Shown: positions 16,502-24,711 of the stretch, piece by piece
How positions within the stretch are numbered: the first letter of the stretch is position 1
Layout of the letters: each line of letters begins with the position of its first letter
The notes under the pieces: generated by a model
Told to the model about the DNA's origin: nothing
What the model saw: the letters and a program-made list of their open reading frames with translations, nothing else
The model's database searches: none
NCBI RefSeq assembly: GCF_965138505.1
Contig: NZ_CBCSCO010000002.1
Span: forward strand, 124,001 to 188,000
Direction of reading: 5' to 3'
Length of the DNA stretch: 64,000 bases
From: Litorimonas haliclonae
Lineage (GTDB): Bacteria > Pseudomonadota > Alphaproteobacteria > Caulobacterales > Maricaulaceae
Position numbers and translations under genes: made by a program

Positions 16502-17896
16502 ATGATATCTGGCTTTATAACCCGGGGCCTGTCTGCCAAGCTCCTATTGATGACGATTGGATTCGTCATGCTGGCAGAGCTCGTTTTGTTTTTCCCTTCT
16601 GCCACCGTTTATCGCCAAAATTGGATTATGGAACGCGTGGATCAGGCGGGCCTGTTAACTCAGGCTTTGACCGGCGTTCCTGATTTCGAAGCATCTGAAA
16701 TGCTAACCGAAGAGTTCATGGCGCAAACGGGAGTAGAGCTGTTATCGGCCAAACGAGACGGGATGACAGAGCTCGTGCTCGGCGCTCCGCCCTCAAATGT
16801 TGATTTTGTTGCGGTGGATATGACCAATCCCGATCGGCGACCTTTATTCCGGGACACTTTTGCGGATTATTTCTCTACAGGAAATGAGCGCTTGCGCGTC
16901 ACGGCCGCTTCGCCTGTTCAAGGGCAGGACAGTCTTGAGCTGGTCATTCCCCGGGCCGAATTACGGGGCGAGTTATGGGCCTATTTCGAGCGAATTTTGC
17001 TGTTGTCTCTCGTTATCGCAATCATAACGGGCGGGCTCATATATCTTGCCATGTTATTGGTGATTGTCAGGCCTCTCCAAGCCCTTTTGGCGGGCATGCA
17101 GGCTTTTCGCGAAAACCCTCAATATCGGCAAAATGTCCAGCGCAATGCCCGCCGGCAGGACGAAATTGGGGAGTTGGAAAGTGCCTTCTCCGACCTAAAA
17201 AAGAGCCTTCGCGCGGCGTTCCGACAACGTGAGCGCCTCGCTGGATTGGGCCTGTCCGTAGCAAAAATCAATCATGATCTTCGCAACGTTCTGGCGACGG
17301 CGCTTCTGGTCTCTGACCGGCTGACAACACATAAAGACAAAAAAGTCGTGGAGATGGGAGAGAAACTCGTGAAGACCATTGAACGCGGGGTCGGCCTTAC
17401 CGAAGATGTGCTGGCTTATAGCCGGGCGGAGACAGCGGACCCCGAACCGCAAGACATCCGTCTTTCTTTCCTCTTGGGCGAAGTGGCGGCGGACACGATG
17501 GCGATATATCCGGGCACTCAATTTAAAAACCGCGTTCCGACAGAATTGGAAGTGCGCGCCGACCCAGATCACGCTTATCGTATTCTGCATAACCTCTTTC
17601 GCAATGCGGCGCAGGCCATGCAAAAAAGCGAAGTCCGGCGCATCACGGTGTCTGCCGAAGTGACCGATGAAATTACTCATATCAGCATCAAGGATACCGG
17701 GCCGGGACTGCCGGAACGCGCGCAGAAAAACATCTTCCTTGCTTTTGCCGCTTCGCGCGGCGCGGAAGGGAATACCGGGCTGGGCTTGTCGATTTCCAAA
17801 GAACTTGCCACCGCTCAAAACGGGGACCTAATCTTGGTAAAAACCGACGAGAACGGCACACATTTCAAACTGTGCCTACCAACGGTGAAGCCCTAA
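16502..17896 (+). CDS. Membrane sensor histidine kinase
   Basis: 464 residues. A signal-anchor helix at about 12-32 and a second helix at about 163-190 bracket a 130-residue periplasmic sensor domain. A HAMP-like linker follows, beginning VRPLQALLAGMQ. The phosphoacceptor is His258 in KINHDLRNV. Kinase boxes are visible: N box NLFRNAAQAM, G1 DTGPGLPE, and G2 GNTGLGLSISKEL. No response regulator is adjacent, so the partner is elsewhere. It follows the flavoprotein by 38 bases and may report on envelope redox or lipid state, but that is inference. Its stop overlaps the ggt stop by four bases. Confidence 0.9.
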   Translation: MISGFITRGLSAKLLLMTIGFVMLAELVLFFPSATVYRQNWIMERVDQAGLLTQALTGVPDFEASEMLTEEFMAQTGVELLSAKRDGMTELVLGAPPSNVDFVAVDMTNPDRRPLFRDTFADYFSTGNERLRVTAASPVQGQDSLELVIPRAELRGELWAYFERILLLSLVIAIITGGLIYLAMLLVIVRPLQALLAGMQAFRENPQYRQNVQRNARRQDEIGELESAFSDLKKSLRAAFRQRERLAGLGLSVAKINHDLRNVLATALLVSDRLTTHKDKKVVEMGEKLVKTIERGVGLTEDVLAYSRAETADPEPQDIRLSFLLGEVAADTMAIYPGTQFKNRVPTELEVRADPDHAYRILHNLFRNAAQAMQKSEVRRITVSAEVTDEITHISIKDTGPGLPERAQKNIFLAFAASRGAEGNTGLGLSISKELATAQNGDLILVKTDENGTHFKLCLPTVKP

Positions 17897-19710
17897 GGCG
17901 CGGCGACGCTCCCTTCGCGGCGCGGGTCGGCCCCGCCAATTAACGTGCCATCTTCTTGGCGATAGATAATATGCAGCCCAGAGATCTCTCCGGCCGACCG
18001 CACGACTTTATGACCAAGACCTTCCAATTTGGCGACCGTTTTATTCGGCAGGCCAAATTCGACCGCTCCGGCCCCGCGATCAATTTCGTCCGTATTTTCT
18101 TTTTTCAAATCCTGTGATTCAAGCCGCACTTGGCCGTTGCGGGAAATAACATTGGGTAGCTCTATCGCTTCTTGCGGGGTCAAGTCCCAATCCAGAATTC
18201 CGACAACACTTTTTGCGACATAGGCGATAATGGAATTGCCGCCTGGAGAGCCTGTCGTGAACAGAAACTCGCCTTCCGGATTAAAGACGATGAGCGGCGC
18301 CATAGAACTACGGGGCCGCTTACCCGGAGCTACAGCGTTCGCGATGGGGTTTCCTTTCTCGTCAACGGCTTTGAAAGAGAAATCGGTCAACTGGTTATTG
18401 AGCATGAACCCATTGACCATGCGCTGACTACCAAAAGCGGACTCGACCGTTGTCGTCATGGAAACCGTCAGGCCGTCTGCGTCGACGACCGTAAAATGCG
18501 ACGTACCGGGACTGTCCGGCGTTGCGTCTTTGCCACGAACAAAGTCAACGGGGTTTCCGGCTTCTACTTTGGCCAATACGCCATTTTGATGAATGAGTTC
18601 GGCGCGTGATTTTAAATAATCTTTATTCAAAAGAGGCTCGACAGGAACCTCAACAAAATCCGGATCAGCGACATATTTATCCCGGTCCGCATAGGCGAGG
18701 GCGGAGGCTTCGGAAAAGACGTGCCACCCTTTGGCCGTTTGTCCTAACTCGGCCATATCAAAGTTTTCCAGCTGGCCGAGAATAGACATAACGGCGAGCG
18801 GCCCAGAGGAGGGCGGCGTTGCCCCGCAAATGATATTGGCGCGGTAAGTATCACACAGGGCCTCGGATTTTTTCGCCTGATAGCTGGCCATATCAGAGAG
18901 CGCCATCGTTCCCGGGAGCGGTGCTTGCTGCGTTTTTGCAATTATCGCCTCCGCAATTGGCCCTTCAAGAAGTGCGCGCGGATTGTCCTGCAGCGCGCGC
19001 AAGGTTTCGGCATATGGCTTGTTATCCCGAAGGGTGCCTTCGGGAATAGGGCTCCCGTCTTCTAGGAAAAAATAATCACGGGCCTCGGCGTCATTTTTTA
19101 AAACATAGGCCCCCATGCGTTCGACTAAACCGGCAAGACGCGGGCTGACAGTAAATCCCTCCTCAGCCAGCCGAATGGCGGGCTCCATTTGAGTCCCCCA
19201 GTTCAAATTGCCGTAATCCTCATGGGCGCGTTCAAGCATAACCATGGCTCCCGGAACGCCTGTCGACCGTCCTGAAGCAATGCCTTCAAAATAACGTAGG
19301 GGCTCACCTGTTTCAGGATCTGTAAATAGACTCGGCGTTACATTGGCGGGGGCGGTTTCCCGTCCGTTATAATTCCAGACTTTAGCTGTTTCCGGATCGT
19401 AAACGACCATAAACGCGCCGCCGCCCAGACCGGAGCTTTGCGGCTCCACCAATCCTAATACGGTTTGCACGGCAATAGCGGCGTCTACTGCCGAGCCGCC
19501 CTGTCTTAGAATTTCGATGCCTGCTTCAACCGCCAAAGGGTTCGCGGCCGCAACCATGCCGGGGGATAAAGCCGCGGTCGTCTTAACGTTCTCAATGGCC
19601 AGCTTTTGGCTCTCGCCCGCCTCAGTAGTCTTTGGCTGTGTGTCCGAAGGCGCGACGCACCCTCCTAAAAACAGAGCGGTGGACAGGCATAGGGCAGATA
19701 GATGTTTCAT
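17893..19710 (-). CDS. ggt: Gamma-glutamyltransferase (lipoprotein)
   Basis: 605 residues with a lipoprotein signal (LFLGGCVAPS, lipobox Cys about 17). The N-terminal Ntn domain begins GMVAAANPLAVEAGIEILRQ and includes SSGLGGGAFMVVYD. The autoprocessing site and nucleophile is Thr403 in SPGTSHFTVVD. The later FTTGSPGGNSII segment matches the oxyanion-hole Gly-Gly of the family. It would cleave glutathione and other gamma-glutamyl compounds in the periplasm. It stands alone on the minus strand. Confidence 0.94.
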   Translation of the reverse strand: MKHLSALCLSTALFLGGCVAPSDTQPKTTEAGESQKLAIENVKTTAALSPGMVAAANPLAVEAGIEILRQGGSAVDAAIAVQTVLGLVEPQSSGLGGGAFMVVYDPETAKVWNYNGRETAPANVTPSLFTDPETGEPLRYFEGIASGRSTGVPGAMVMLERAHEDYGNLNWGTQMEPAIRLAEEGFTVSPRLAGLVERMGAYVLKNDAEARDYFFLEDGSPIPEGTLRDNKPYAETLRALQDNPRALLEGPIAEAIIAKTQQAPLPGTMALSDMASYQAKKSEALCDTYRANIICGATPPSSGPLAVMSILGQLENFDMAELGQTAKGWHVFSEASALAYADRDKYVADPDFVEVPVEPLLNKDYLKSRAELIHQNGVLAKVEAGNPVDFVRGKDATPDSPGTSHFTVVDADGLTVSMTTTVESAFGSQRMVNGFMLNNQLTDFSFKAVDEKGNPIANAVAPGKRPRSSMAPLIVFNPEGEFLFTTGSPGGNSIIAYVAKSVVGILDWDLTPQEAIELPNVISRNGQVRLESQDLKKENTDEIDRGAGAVEFGLPNKTVAKLEGLGHKVVRSAGEISGLHIIYRQEDGTLIGGADPRREGSVAAP

Positions 19711-19970
19711 AAAGGGGCCTTTATCGTATGAACCGCGACCCTAAACTTGCAGCATTTAAACCGCAAACGGGAATTGGAGCGAGCTTAAAATTGATTCAAG
19801 CAAAAAAAGATCTCTTGAATTTGAACTTTTTGACGCAAACTTCCGACTATAAGACGCCCAGCAAGTTCCGTATGTCATAGGCAGTAGCGTTTCAAAGGTA
19901 TGATTGTGTTTAAAGCGAAAACAAAGCCAGTCTTACCAAAGCTCTTGAAGATTATTAGCTTTCTGCTTGG
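19711..19970. other. Intergenic region upstream of the structured leader
   Basis: This AT-richer stretch between ggt and the HAD-IIA gene holds no credible coding sequence. It should carry the ggt promoter on the minus strand and the promoter of the 20058 operon on the plus strand. A TTGACG (19830-19835) and TATAAG (19848-19853) are present, but the 12-base spacing is too short for a normal sigma-70 pair. The last part runs into the folded leader at 19971-20043. Confidence 0.4.
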
Positions 19971-20043
19971 GGAGGGCAGTCTTCCTATACCCGTTTGCAG
20001 GAAAGGGCTTGCCCGTATCGGGTTCAGCCCCTAACTGCACGGC
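19971..20043 (+). promoter_or_regulatory. Candidate structured 5' leader (three-way junction)
   Basis: Three stems can be drawn by hand. P1: GCAGT (19976-19980) with ACTGC (20034-20038). P2: TTCCT (19982-19986) with AGGAA (19999-20003), 12-base loop. P3: GGGCT (20005-20009) with AGCCC (20026-20030), capped by CCCG/CGGG (20012-20015 with 20019-20022) and a three-base loop. The element ends about ten bases before the GGAG ribosome site of the gene at 20058. It does not show the conserved core of TPP, FMN, cobalamin, glycine or SAM-II riboswitches. It could be a new cis-regulatory RNA or a small RNA. Confidence 0.4.
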
Positions 20044-20057
20044 TTAGGAGAGATATT

Positions 20058-20906
20058 ATGAGCAACCTTCATGACGACTTTCAGCCCTTATCCGGGCTCG
20101 GTAGTATTGCCGACGATTATGACGCTATATTTTGCGACATTTGGGGCGTCATTCATAACGGAAAGAAACCTTACCTAAAAGCCTGCGAGGCGCTGGAGCG
20201 GTTTCGCGAAACGCGCGGGCCTGTCGTTCTGATTTCCAATTCCCCTCAACCCAGTGTGGCCATTCCCGAAACCTTTGCCCGCATAGGTGTGCCGGGCGGC
20301 TTCTGGGACGCTATTGTGACGTCAGGGGATGCTACAATTGACGAACTTGCCAGACGGGCCCCCGGTCCGGTGTTCAAGATTGGCCCGGAGCGCGACGACG
20401 CTCTTTACGAAGAACTGGATATGAATTTTTCTGATCTGGACGAAGCCGAATTTATTTCCTGCACCGGATTATTCGAAGATGATGAAACGCCCGAGGATTA
20501 CGAAGACCTCTTGAAAGAGGCATTGGCCCGCGAACTGGAGTTTATTTGCGTAAATCCGGATATAAAAGTGCGGTTGGGTGATAAGCTCGTCTGGTGCGGC
20601 GGTGCTCTGGCTCAGAAGTATGAGAAAATGGGCGGACGGGTGATCTATTCAGGGAAGCCGCATGAGCCAATTTACCGCCTGTCACGGGCGTGGATACAAG
20701 AGGTTTTAGGGCATGTGCCCGATGTTGAATGCATACTCTGTATCGGCGATAATATTTTCACAGACCTACTGGGCGCACAGGAACAAGGTTATGATTGCTT
20801 GTTCATTCAGGACGGGTTGCACGGCGAAACGGCCGAAAACTTCAAAGCTTTGATGCAAAAACACAAAGTCATCGCCCGCTATATCGCGCCGTCGTTGAAT
20901 TGGTAG
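20058..20906 (+). CDS. HAD superfamily subfamily IIA hydrolase (TIGR01459-like)
   Basis: 282 residues from the ATG at 20058, which has a good GGAG site; a longer reading from 19995 lies inside the structured leader and is rejected. Motif I DAIFCDIWGVIHNG (about 22-35) has the IIA-type DxWGV form. Motif II is VVLISNSPQP (about 57-66), the Lys of motif III lies in YSGKPHEP (about 201-208), and IGDNIFTDLLGA (about 233-244) carries the acid pair of motif IV. This alphaproteobacterial group is often next to ribF, as here, but its substrate is unknown. Confidence 0.88.
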   Translation: MSNLHDDFQPLSGLGSIADDYDAIFCDIWGVIHNGKKPYLKACEALERFRETRGPVVLISNSPQPSVAIPETFARIGVPGGFWDAIVTSGDATIDELARRAPGPVFKIGPERDDALYEELDMNFSDLDEAEFISCTGLFEDDETPEDYEDLLKEALARELEFICVNPDIKVRLGDKLVWCGGALAQKYEKMGGRVIYSGKPHEPIYRLSRAWIQEVLGHVPDVECILCIGDNIFTDLLGAQEQGYDCLFIQDGLHGETAENFKALMQKHKVIARYIAPSLNW

Positions 20907-21002
20907 TCGCTGAGAAACTTATACAATTTCTCTGAGCAATAAATTTATCGTGGCAATCTTAAATTCGCAGTGATAATCCATTCTCTCACGAAAGAGGGAT
21001 TT

Positions 21003-21437
21003 ATGACTGAGACGGTAAAATATTATCTTGATGATTTATCCGTCGGGATGCGCGCGACAACTACCGCGATCATCACCGAAGAAATGATCAACACATTTGC
21101 GGATATTACAGGTGACCATAATCCGGTTCATGTCGACGCCGAATTTGCCGCCACAACTCAATTTGGCCAGAGAATTGCTCATGGAGCCCTGTCGGCCAGT
21201 TTCATATCAGCCGTTCTTGGCAATGACCTGCCAGGGCCGGGCGCGCTCTTTGTCGAGCTGAACCTGCGGTTTCGTAAACCGGCTTTTATCGGGGATGAAG
21301 TGATTGCCGTGGCCGAAGTGGCCGAGATCAATGAACGCTCCGGCCGCGTCAAAATGAGCTGCTATTGCGAAGTGAACGGACAGAAAATCTGCCGGGGCGA
21401 TGCGGGCGTCTTTGTTCAAAAACGCCCTGCTGAGTAA
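21003..21437 (+). CDS. MaoC-family (R)-specific enoyl-CoA hydratase
   Basis: 144 residues from the ATG at 21003, which has an AGAGGG site; an upstream reading from 20970 is less likely. The hot-dog fold hydratase motif is clear at FADITGDHNPVHVDAEFA (about 34-51, catalytic Asp and His), followed by GQRIAHGALSASFIS. It resembles PhaJ-type (R)-hydratases, which link beta-oxidation to polyhydroxyalkanoate or other uses. It follows the HAD gene by 96 bases and is three bases from ribF. Confidence 0.9.
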   Translation: MTETVKYYLDDLSVGMRATTTAIITEEMINTFADITGDHNPVHVDAEFAATTQFGQRIAHGALSASFISAVLGNDLPGPGALFVELNLRFRKPAFIGDEVIAVAEVAEINERSGRVKMSCYCEVNGQKICRGDAGVFVQKRPAE

Positions 21438-21440
21438 AGC

Positions 21441-22385
21441 GTGAAAACGCTCACAACTTATACCGGGCTCTCCAGGGAAGATCAGGGCGCGGTCATAGCT
21501 TTGGGAAATTTTGACGGTCTGCACCGGGGCCACCAAGCCGTCATCAAAGCGGCGCAAGACATTGCGCGTGAGATGAAAGCGCCGATGGGAATTGGTCTGT
21601 TCCGGCCGCACCCTTATCGGTTTTTCAAACCTGACGCCGCGCCTTTTCGCTTGATGAGCGCGACGGTCCGCGCTGAAATCATGTCCGAGCTGGGCGTGGA
21701 GTTTCTTTACGAAATTCCTTTTACGCCCAGACTTCGGGATATGGACGACACAGAATTTGTAGAGCAAGTCCTGCATCAGGGCCTGGGCATTCGCCATGTC
21801 GTGGTCGGCGAAGATTACGGCTTTGGACGAAATCGCTGCGGAAATGTTGAAAGCCTGACGCGGCTTGGCGCGGTGCGCGGCATCGGGGTCACGGCCATGC
21901 CCGCGGTGGGCCTGCATGAGCGCTACGGCAAATATGGCAGTACGGAAATCCGAAAAGCCTTGCAATCAGGGGACGTCTTTCACGCCCACCATATGCTATC
22001 TCGTCCCTGGCGCGTGGACGGCATTGTGAAAGAAGGGGAAAAACGTGGGCGCACAATTAATTTCCCGACGGCAAATCTCGACTTCGGCGATCTCGTTCGG
22101 CCTAAATTCGGGGTTTATTGCGTCGAAATGCGGCTTGAGGGCGAAGAGACTTGGCGGCCCGGCGTGGCCAATACCGGGAGCCGCCCCACTGTGGACGGGA
22201 AAGAAGCGCGCCTTGAGGTTCATCTGCTCAATTTTGATCGTGATATTTACGGCCAGCACGTGGACGTAAGGTTTCGCAGTTTTATTCGTCCCGAGAAAAA
22301 GTTCGAAAGTTTTGAGGCGCTGAAAGAGCAAATTGCAAATGACGCAATCGGCGCACGGGCCATTTTTGGTTTGCCGCGTGGGTAA
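21441..22385 (+). CDS. ribF: Bifunctional riboflavin kinase / FAD synthetase
   Basis: 314 residues, GTG start three bases after the maoC stop. The nucleotidyltransferase domain shows ALGNFDGLHRGHQAVI (about 16-31) and VVGEDYGFGRNRCGN. The C-terminal kinase domain shows GRTINFPTANLD (about 201-212) and YGVYC-type FGVYCVEM, plus VEVHLLNF-type LEVHLLNFDRDIYG. It converts riboflavin to FMN and FAD. Note that riboflavin-synthesis gene ribD at 40259 appears truncated, so flavin supply is a theme of this window. Confidence 0.96.
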   Translation: MKTLTTYTGLSREDQGAVIALGNFDGLHRGHQAVIKAAQDIAREMKAPMGIGLFRPHPYRFFKPDAAPFRLMSATVRAEIMSELGVEFLYEIPFTPRLRDMDDTEFVEQVLHQGLGIRHVVVGEDYGFGRNRCGNVESLTRLGAVRGIGVTAMPAVGLHERYGKYGSTEIRKALQSGDVFHAHHMLSRPWRVDGIVKEGEKRGRTINFPTANLDFGDLVRPKFGVYCVEMRLEGEETWRPGVANTGSRPTVDGKEARLEVHLLNFDRDIYGQHVDVRFRSFIRPEKKFESFEALKEQIANDAIGARAIFGLPRG

Positions 22386-22795
22386 TGCTTAAATCACGAA
22401 TTAAATCGGTGTTTTGCTGGGTTTTAGCCCTGTTTTTCTTGGCCGCCGGTATTTTGCTGCACTTCATGGCGACGGATGAAGTCGCCCAAATTGTGCCGCC
22501 TTTTCTGCCCTTTCCAAAATTAATTGTAATCGTGACAGGCGTTCTGGAAATCCTGTTTTCCATTGGCCTTATCTGGCCAAAATGGCGCCGCCTTACGGGC
22601 ATTGTTTTAAGTCTGTATCTTCTCGCTGTTTTGCCCGCGAATATTCACATGGCCCTCGAGGGCATGCCTCTGGGCGGCCAGGATTTGACCGCCTTTCAGC
22701 TCTGGTTTCGCGTCGCTCTGCAATTCCCGCTCATCGCCCTGATTTTATGGGCGAGCGGGTTTTGGGAAAAGCCTAAGATTTCCGGCGGGGCTTAG
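22385..22795 (+). CDS. DoxX-like inner-membrane protein
   Basis: 136 residues with four hydrophobic helices (about 8-27, 40-65, 72-92, 105-128). The ATG overlaps the ribF stop by one base (TAATG), so it is translationally coupled. The arrangement GILLHFMATDEVAQIVP, then PKLIVIVTGVLEILFSIGLI, matches the DoxX/SURF4-like superfamily. Its 3' end overlaps the helicase gene by 23 bases tail-to-tail. Function in this group is unknown. Confidence 0.75.
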   Translation: MLKSRIKSVFCWVLALFFLAAGILLHFMATDEVAQIVPPFLPFPKLIVIVTGVLEILFSIGLIWPKWRRLTGIVLSLYLLAVLPANIHMALEGMPLGGQDLTAFQLWFRVALQFPLIALILWASGFWEKPKISGGA

Positions 22796-24503
22796 AGGCG
22801 TTCCCGCTCTTACCTTGCGCTTGACGCGCGGCGGTGCGTTTTGCGCGGCTTGGTTTTGCTTTTTTCTTAAATCCCTTGCCGGAATAAGACTGTGCGGCGC
22901 GGCCTTCCACCGTTTGCGGACGGGCACCTTTGGTCGGCGGTTTGCCGGAACGGGGTTTATCTGACCGAGGTTTATCTGAGCGGGGTTTAACGGAGCGGGG
23001 TCTGTCAGATCTCGGTTTATCGGATCTCGGCCTGTCCGACCGAGGCTTGTCAGACCGGGGTTTATCTGAACGAACTCTCTCGCCCCCTTGTTCCGAGCGT
23101 TCCTTTTTCTCCCAAGGCTTTTTCGAACCTGATCTCGCGCGCTGAGACTTATCCGCTGAACCGGCGCTGCCATTCCGATCAGATCGGTTTTGCCTAGGCT
23201 TGCCGCCTTCGCGGGACGGTTTGCCTGATTTGTCAGAGCTGTCCGACTTGCCGGACTTGCTGAAACGAGCTTTTTTCTTGGACTTACCGCGTCCTTTACG
23301 CGCGTCAGGCTTGGGCTTTTCAGGTGCAGGCAGAGCGTCACGGGAGTTTAGCTCTTTCAGCTTCTCGCTCATATCTTCGGGCATATCCATTTGCGGCAGT
23401 TTTTCGCCCAATAGCTTTTCAATATCGCGAAGATAATTTGCTTCGCTCTTATCGACAAAAGCCACAGCAATCCCAGATCGTTCTGCGCGTGCGGTCCGTC
23501 CAATTCGGTGAACATATTGCTCGGGCACATTCGGAATTTCGTAATTAAAAACATGGGTAATATCAGGAATATCGATACCGCGCGCGGCAATATCCGTGGC
23601 GATCAAAGTGTTGATCTTGCCGCTCCGATAATCCTCAAGCGCGCGCTGTCTCTGGCCTTGGGATTTATTCCCGTGAATAGCGATGGCGCGGATGCCAACT
23701 TTGGCCAGACGTTTCACGATCCGGTCTGCTCCGTGTTTCGTTCGCGTAAAGACCAGCGAGCGGCCAACATCTTCGTCGAGCAATGCGACGCTAAGCAAGT
23801 CCTGCTTATCAGCTTGGTTGACGCGGTACATGCGCTGCTCAACTTTTTCTGCCGTTGTATTGGCCGGCGTCACAGAAATATGAACCGGGTCGATCAGAAA
23901 CTGTTTGGAAAGCTGTTTAATTTTTGGGGCTAAAGTGGCGGAGAAGAAAAGGGTTTGTCTTTGCGTGGGCAGTAACGGCACAATCTTTTTCAAGGCATGA
24001 ATGAAGCCCATATCCATCATCTGATCGGCTTCATCCAAAATTAGGACTTCGATCTCTGCTAAAGTAATCGCCTTACGGTCAAGCAAGTCAATTAAGCGAC
24101 CGGGGGTGGCGACAAGAACGTCATTGCCGTGAACGAGGCGTTTGATTTGACGCGAAATCGGTACGCCCCCATAAATACAGGCGACAGATAAATCCATCAT
24201 GTGGCGTCCATAATCGCGAACCGCAACGGCGATTTGGTCTGCGAGTTCCCGCGTCGGCGCTAGGATAAGAACTCGCGACCCGCGTTTGGGCGCGTTTTTT
24301 TCCTGCGTAAAAATATGGTGGAGGGTCGGAAGAGTAAAAGCGGCTGTTTTCCCTGTGCCTGTCTGCGCAATGCCCATGATATCTCGGCCTTTCAGGGCGT
24401 CAGGAATAGCCTGCGCCTGAATGGGGGTGGGCGTGGCATGGCCCAGCTCGCGTAAAGCGCGGTCAAGCGGCTCGGCCAGGTTGAGGTCAGAGAATAAAGT
24501 CAT
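22773..24503 (-). CDS. DEAD-box ATP-dependent RNA helicase (RhlE-like)
   Basis: 576 residues from the ATG at 24503 (MTLFSDLNLAEPLDRALREL); a longer reading to 24581 has an unconvincing start. Q motif TPTPIQAQAIP, motif I GIAQTGTGKTAA, Ia PTREL, Ib TPGRL, DEAD (LILDEADQMM), SAT, and motif VI HRIGRTARA are all intact in residues about 1-370. The C-terminal 190 residues are a basic, low-complexity tail with nine RSDKP-type pentapeptides (22938-23072) and many Ser/Lys/Arg. Such tails tether helicases to RNA or ribosomes. Likely roles are cold adaptation, rRNA or mRNA turnover. Confidence 0.93.
   Translation of the reverse strand: MTLFSDLNLAEPLDRALRELGHATPTPIQAQAIPDALKGRDIMGIAQTGTGKTAAFTLPTLHHIFTQEKNAPKRGSRVLILAPTRELADQIAVAVRDYGRHMMDLSVACIYGGVPISRQIKRLVHGNDVLVATPGRLIDLLDRKAITLAEIEVLILDEADQMMDMGFIHALKKIVPLLPTQRQTLFFSATLAPKIKQLSKQFLIDPVHISVTPANTTAEKVEQRMYRVNQADKQDLLSVALLDEDVGRSLVFTRTKHGADRIVKRLAKVGIRAIAIHGNKSQGQRQRALEDYRSGKINTLIATDIAARGIDIPDITHVFNYEIPNVPEQYVHRIGRTARAERSGIAVAFVDKSEANYLRDIEKLLGEKLPQMDMPEDMSEKLKELNSRDALPAPEKPKPDARKGRGKSKKKARFSKSGKSDSSDKSGKPSREGGKPRQNRSDRNGSAGSADKSQRARSGSKKPWEKKERSEQGGERVRSDKPRSDKPRSDRPRSDKPRSDRPRSVKPRSDKPRSDKPRSGKPPTKGARPQTVEGRAAQSYSGKGFKKKAKPSRAKRTAARQAQGKSGNASKPRRKS
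22938..23072 (-). repeat. 15-base / five-residue tandem repeat in the helicase tail
   Basis: Nine consecutive units of the form Arg-Ser-Asp-Lys/Arg-Pro, with one Val and one Gly variant at the Asp position. Codons vary between units (for example GAT/GAC, TCT/TCC/TCA), so the repeat is kept at protein level and is not a fresh DNA duplication. Such a stretch is prone to copy-number change. Confidence 0.85.
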
Positions 24504-24636
24504 GAAAATCCGAAGGGGAAACGACCCGCTACGGTCTGGTTGTTTGGCCCGCGGCCTAAGCGCGTCCGAGGCGCAAGTCAATTATAATAGGCAGGCACGG
24601 TGTAACCCCGCGCAGAGAACGTCTTCGGAATTAGGC

Positions 24637-24680
24637 AAAAATGGCGTTGGGAAGGGTGAGACACCATCCCAGCGCCATTT
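24637..24680 (-). terminator. Rho-independent terminator of the dioxygenase gene
   Basis: A 14-pair stem, AAATGGCG (24639-24646) with CGCCATTT (24673-24680) and TGGGA with TCCCA inside, separated by one G-T pair. On the minus strand the stem is followed by TTTTT. It lies 32 bases downstream of the dioxygenase stop. Confidence 0.8.
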
Positions 24681-24711
24681 GTATCGGCGTTGAAGAAAGG
24701 CTGCTTAATAA

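Noticed and set aside
19830..19853. TTGACG and TATAAG as a sigma-70 promoter for the 20058 operon
   Set aside because: The spacing between the boxes is 12 bases, well under the usual 16-18, so I did not call it a promoter.
19971..20043. Known riboswitch (TPP, FMN, cobalamin, glycine, SAM-II), 6S RNA or tRNA
   Set aside because: The conserved cores of these RNAs are absent and no tRNA-like arms fit, so it is listed only as an unknown structured leader.
22385..22410. CtrA-like TTAA-N8-TTAA at the start of the DoxX-like gene
   Set aside because: Spacing is eight bases and it lies inside a coupled coding region.
22930..23145. Plus-strand repetitive frame opposite the helicase tail
   Set aside because: It is a mirror of the pentapeptide codons on the minus strand and lacks a ribosome site or family features.
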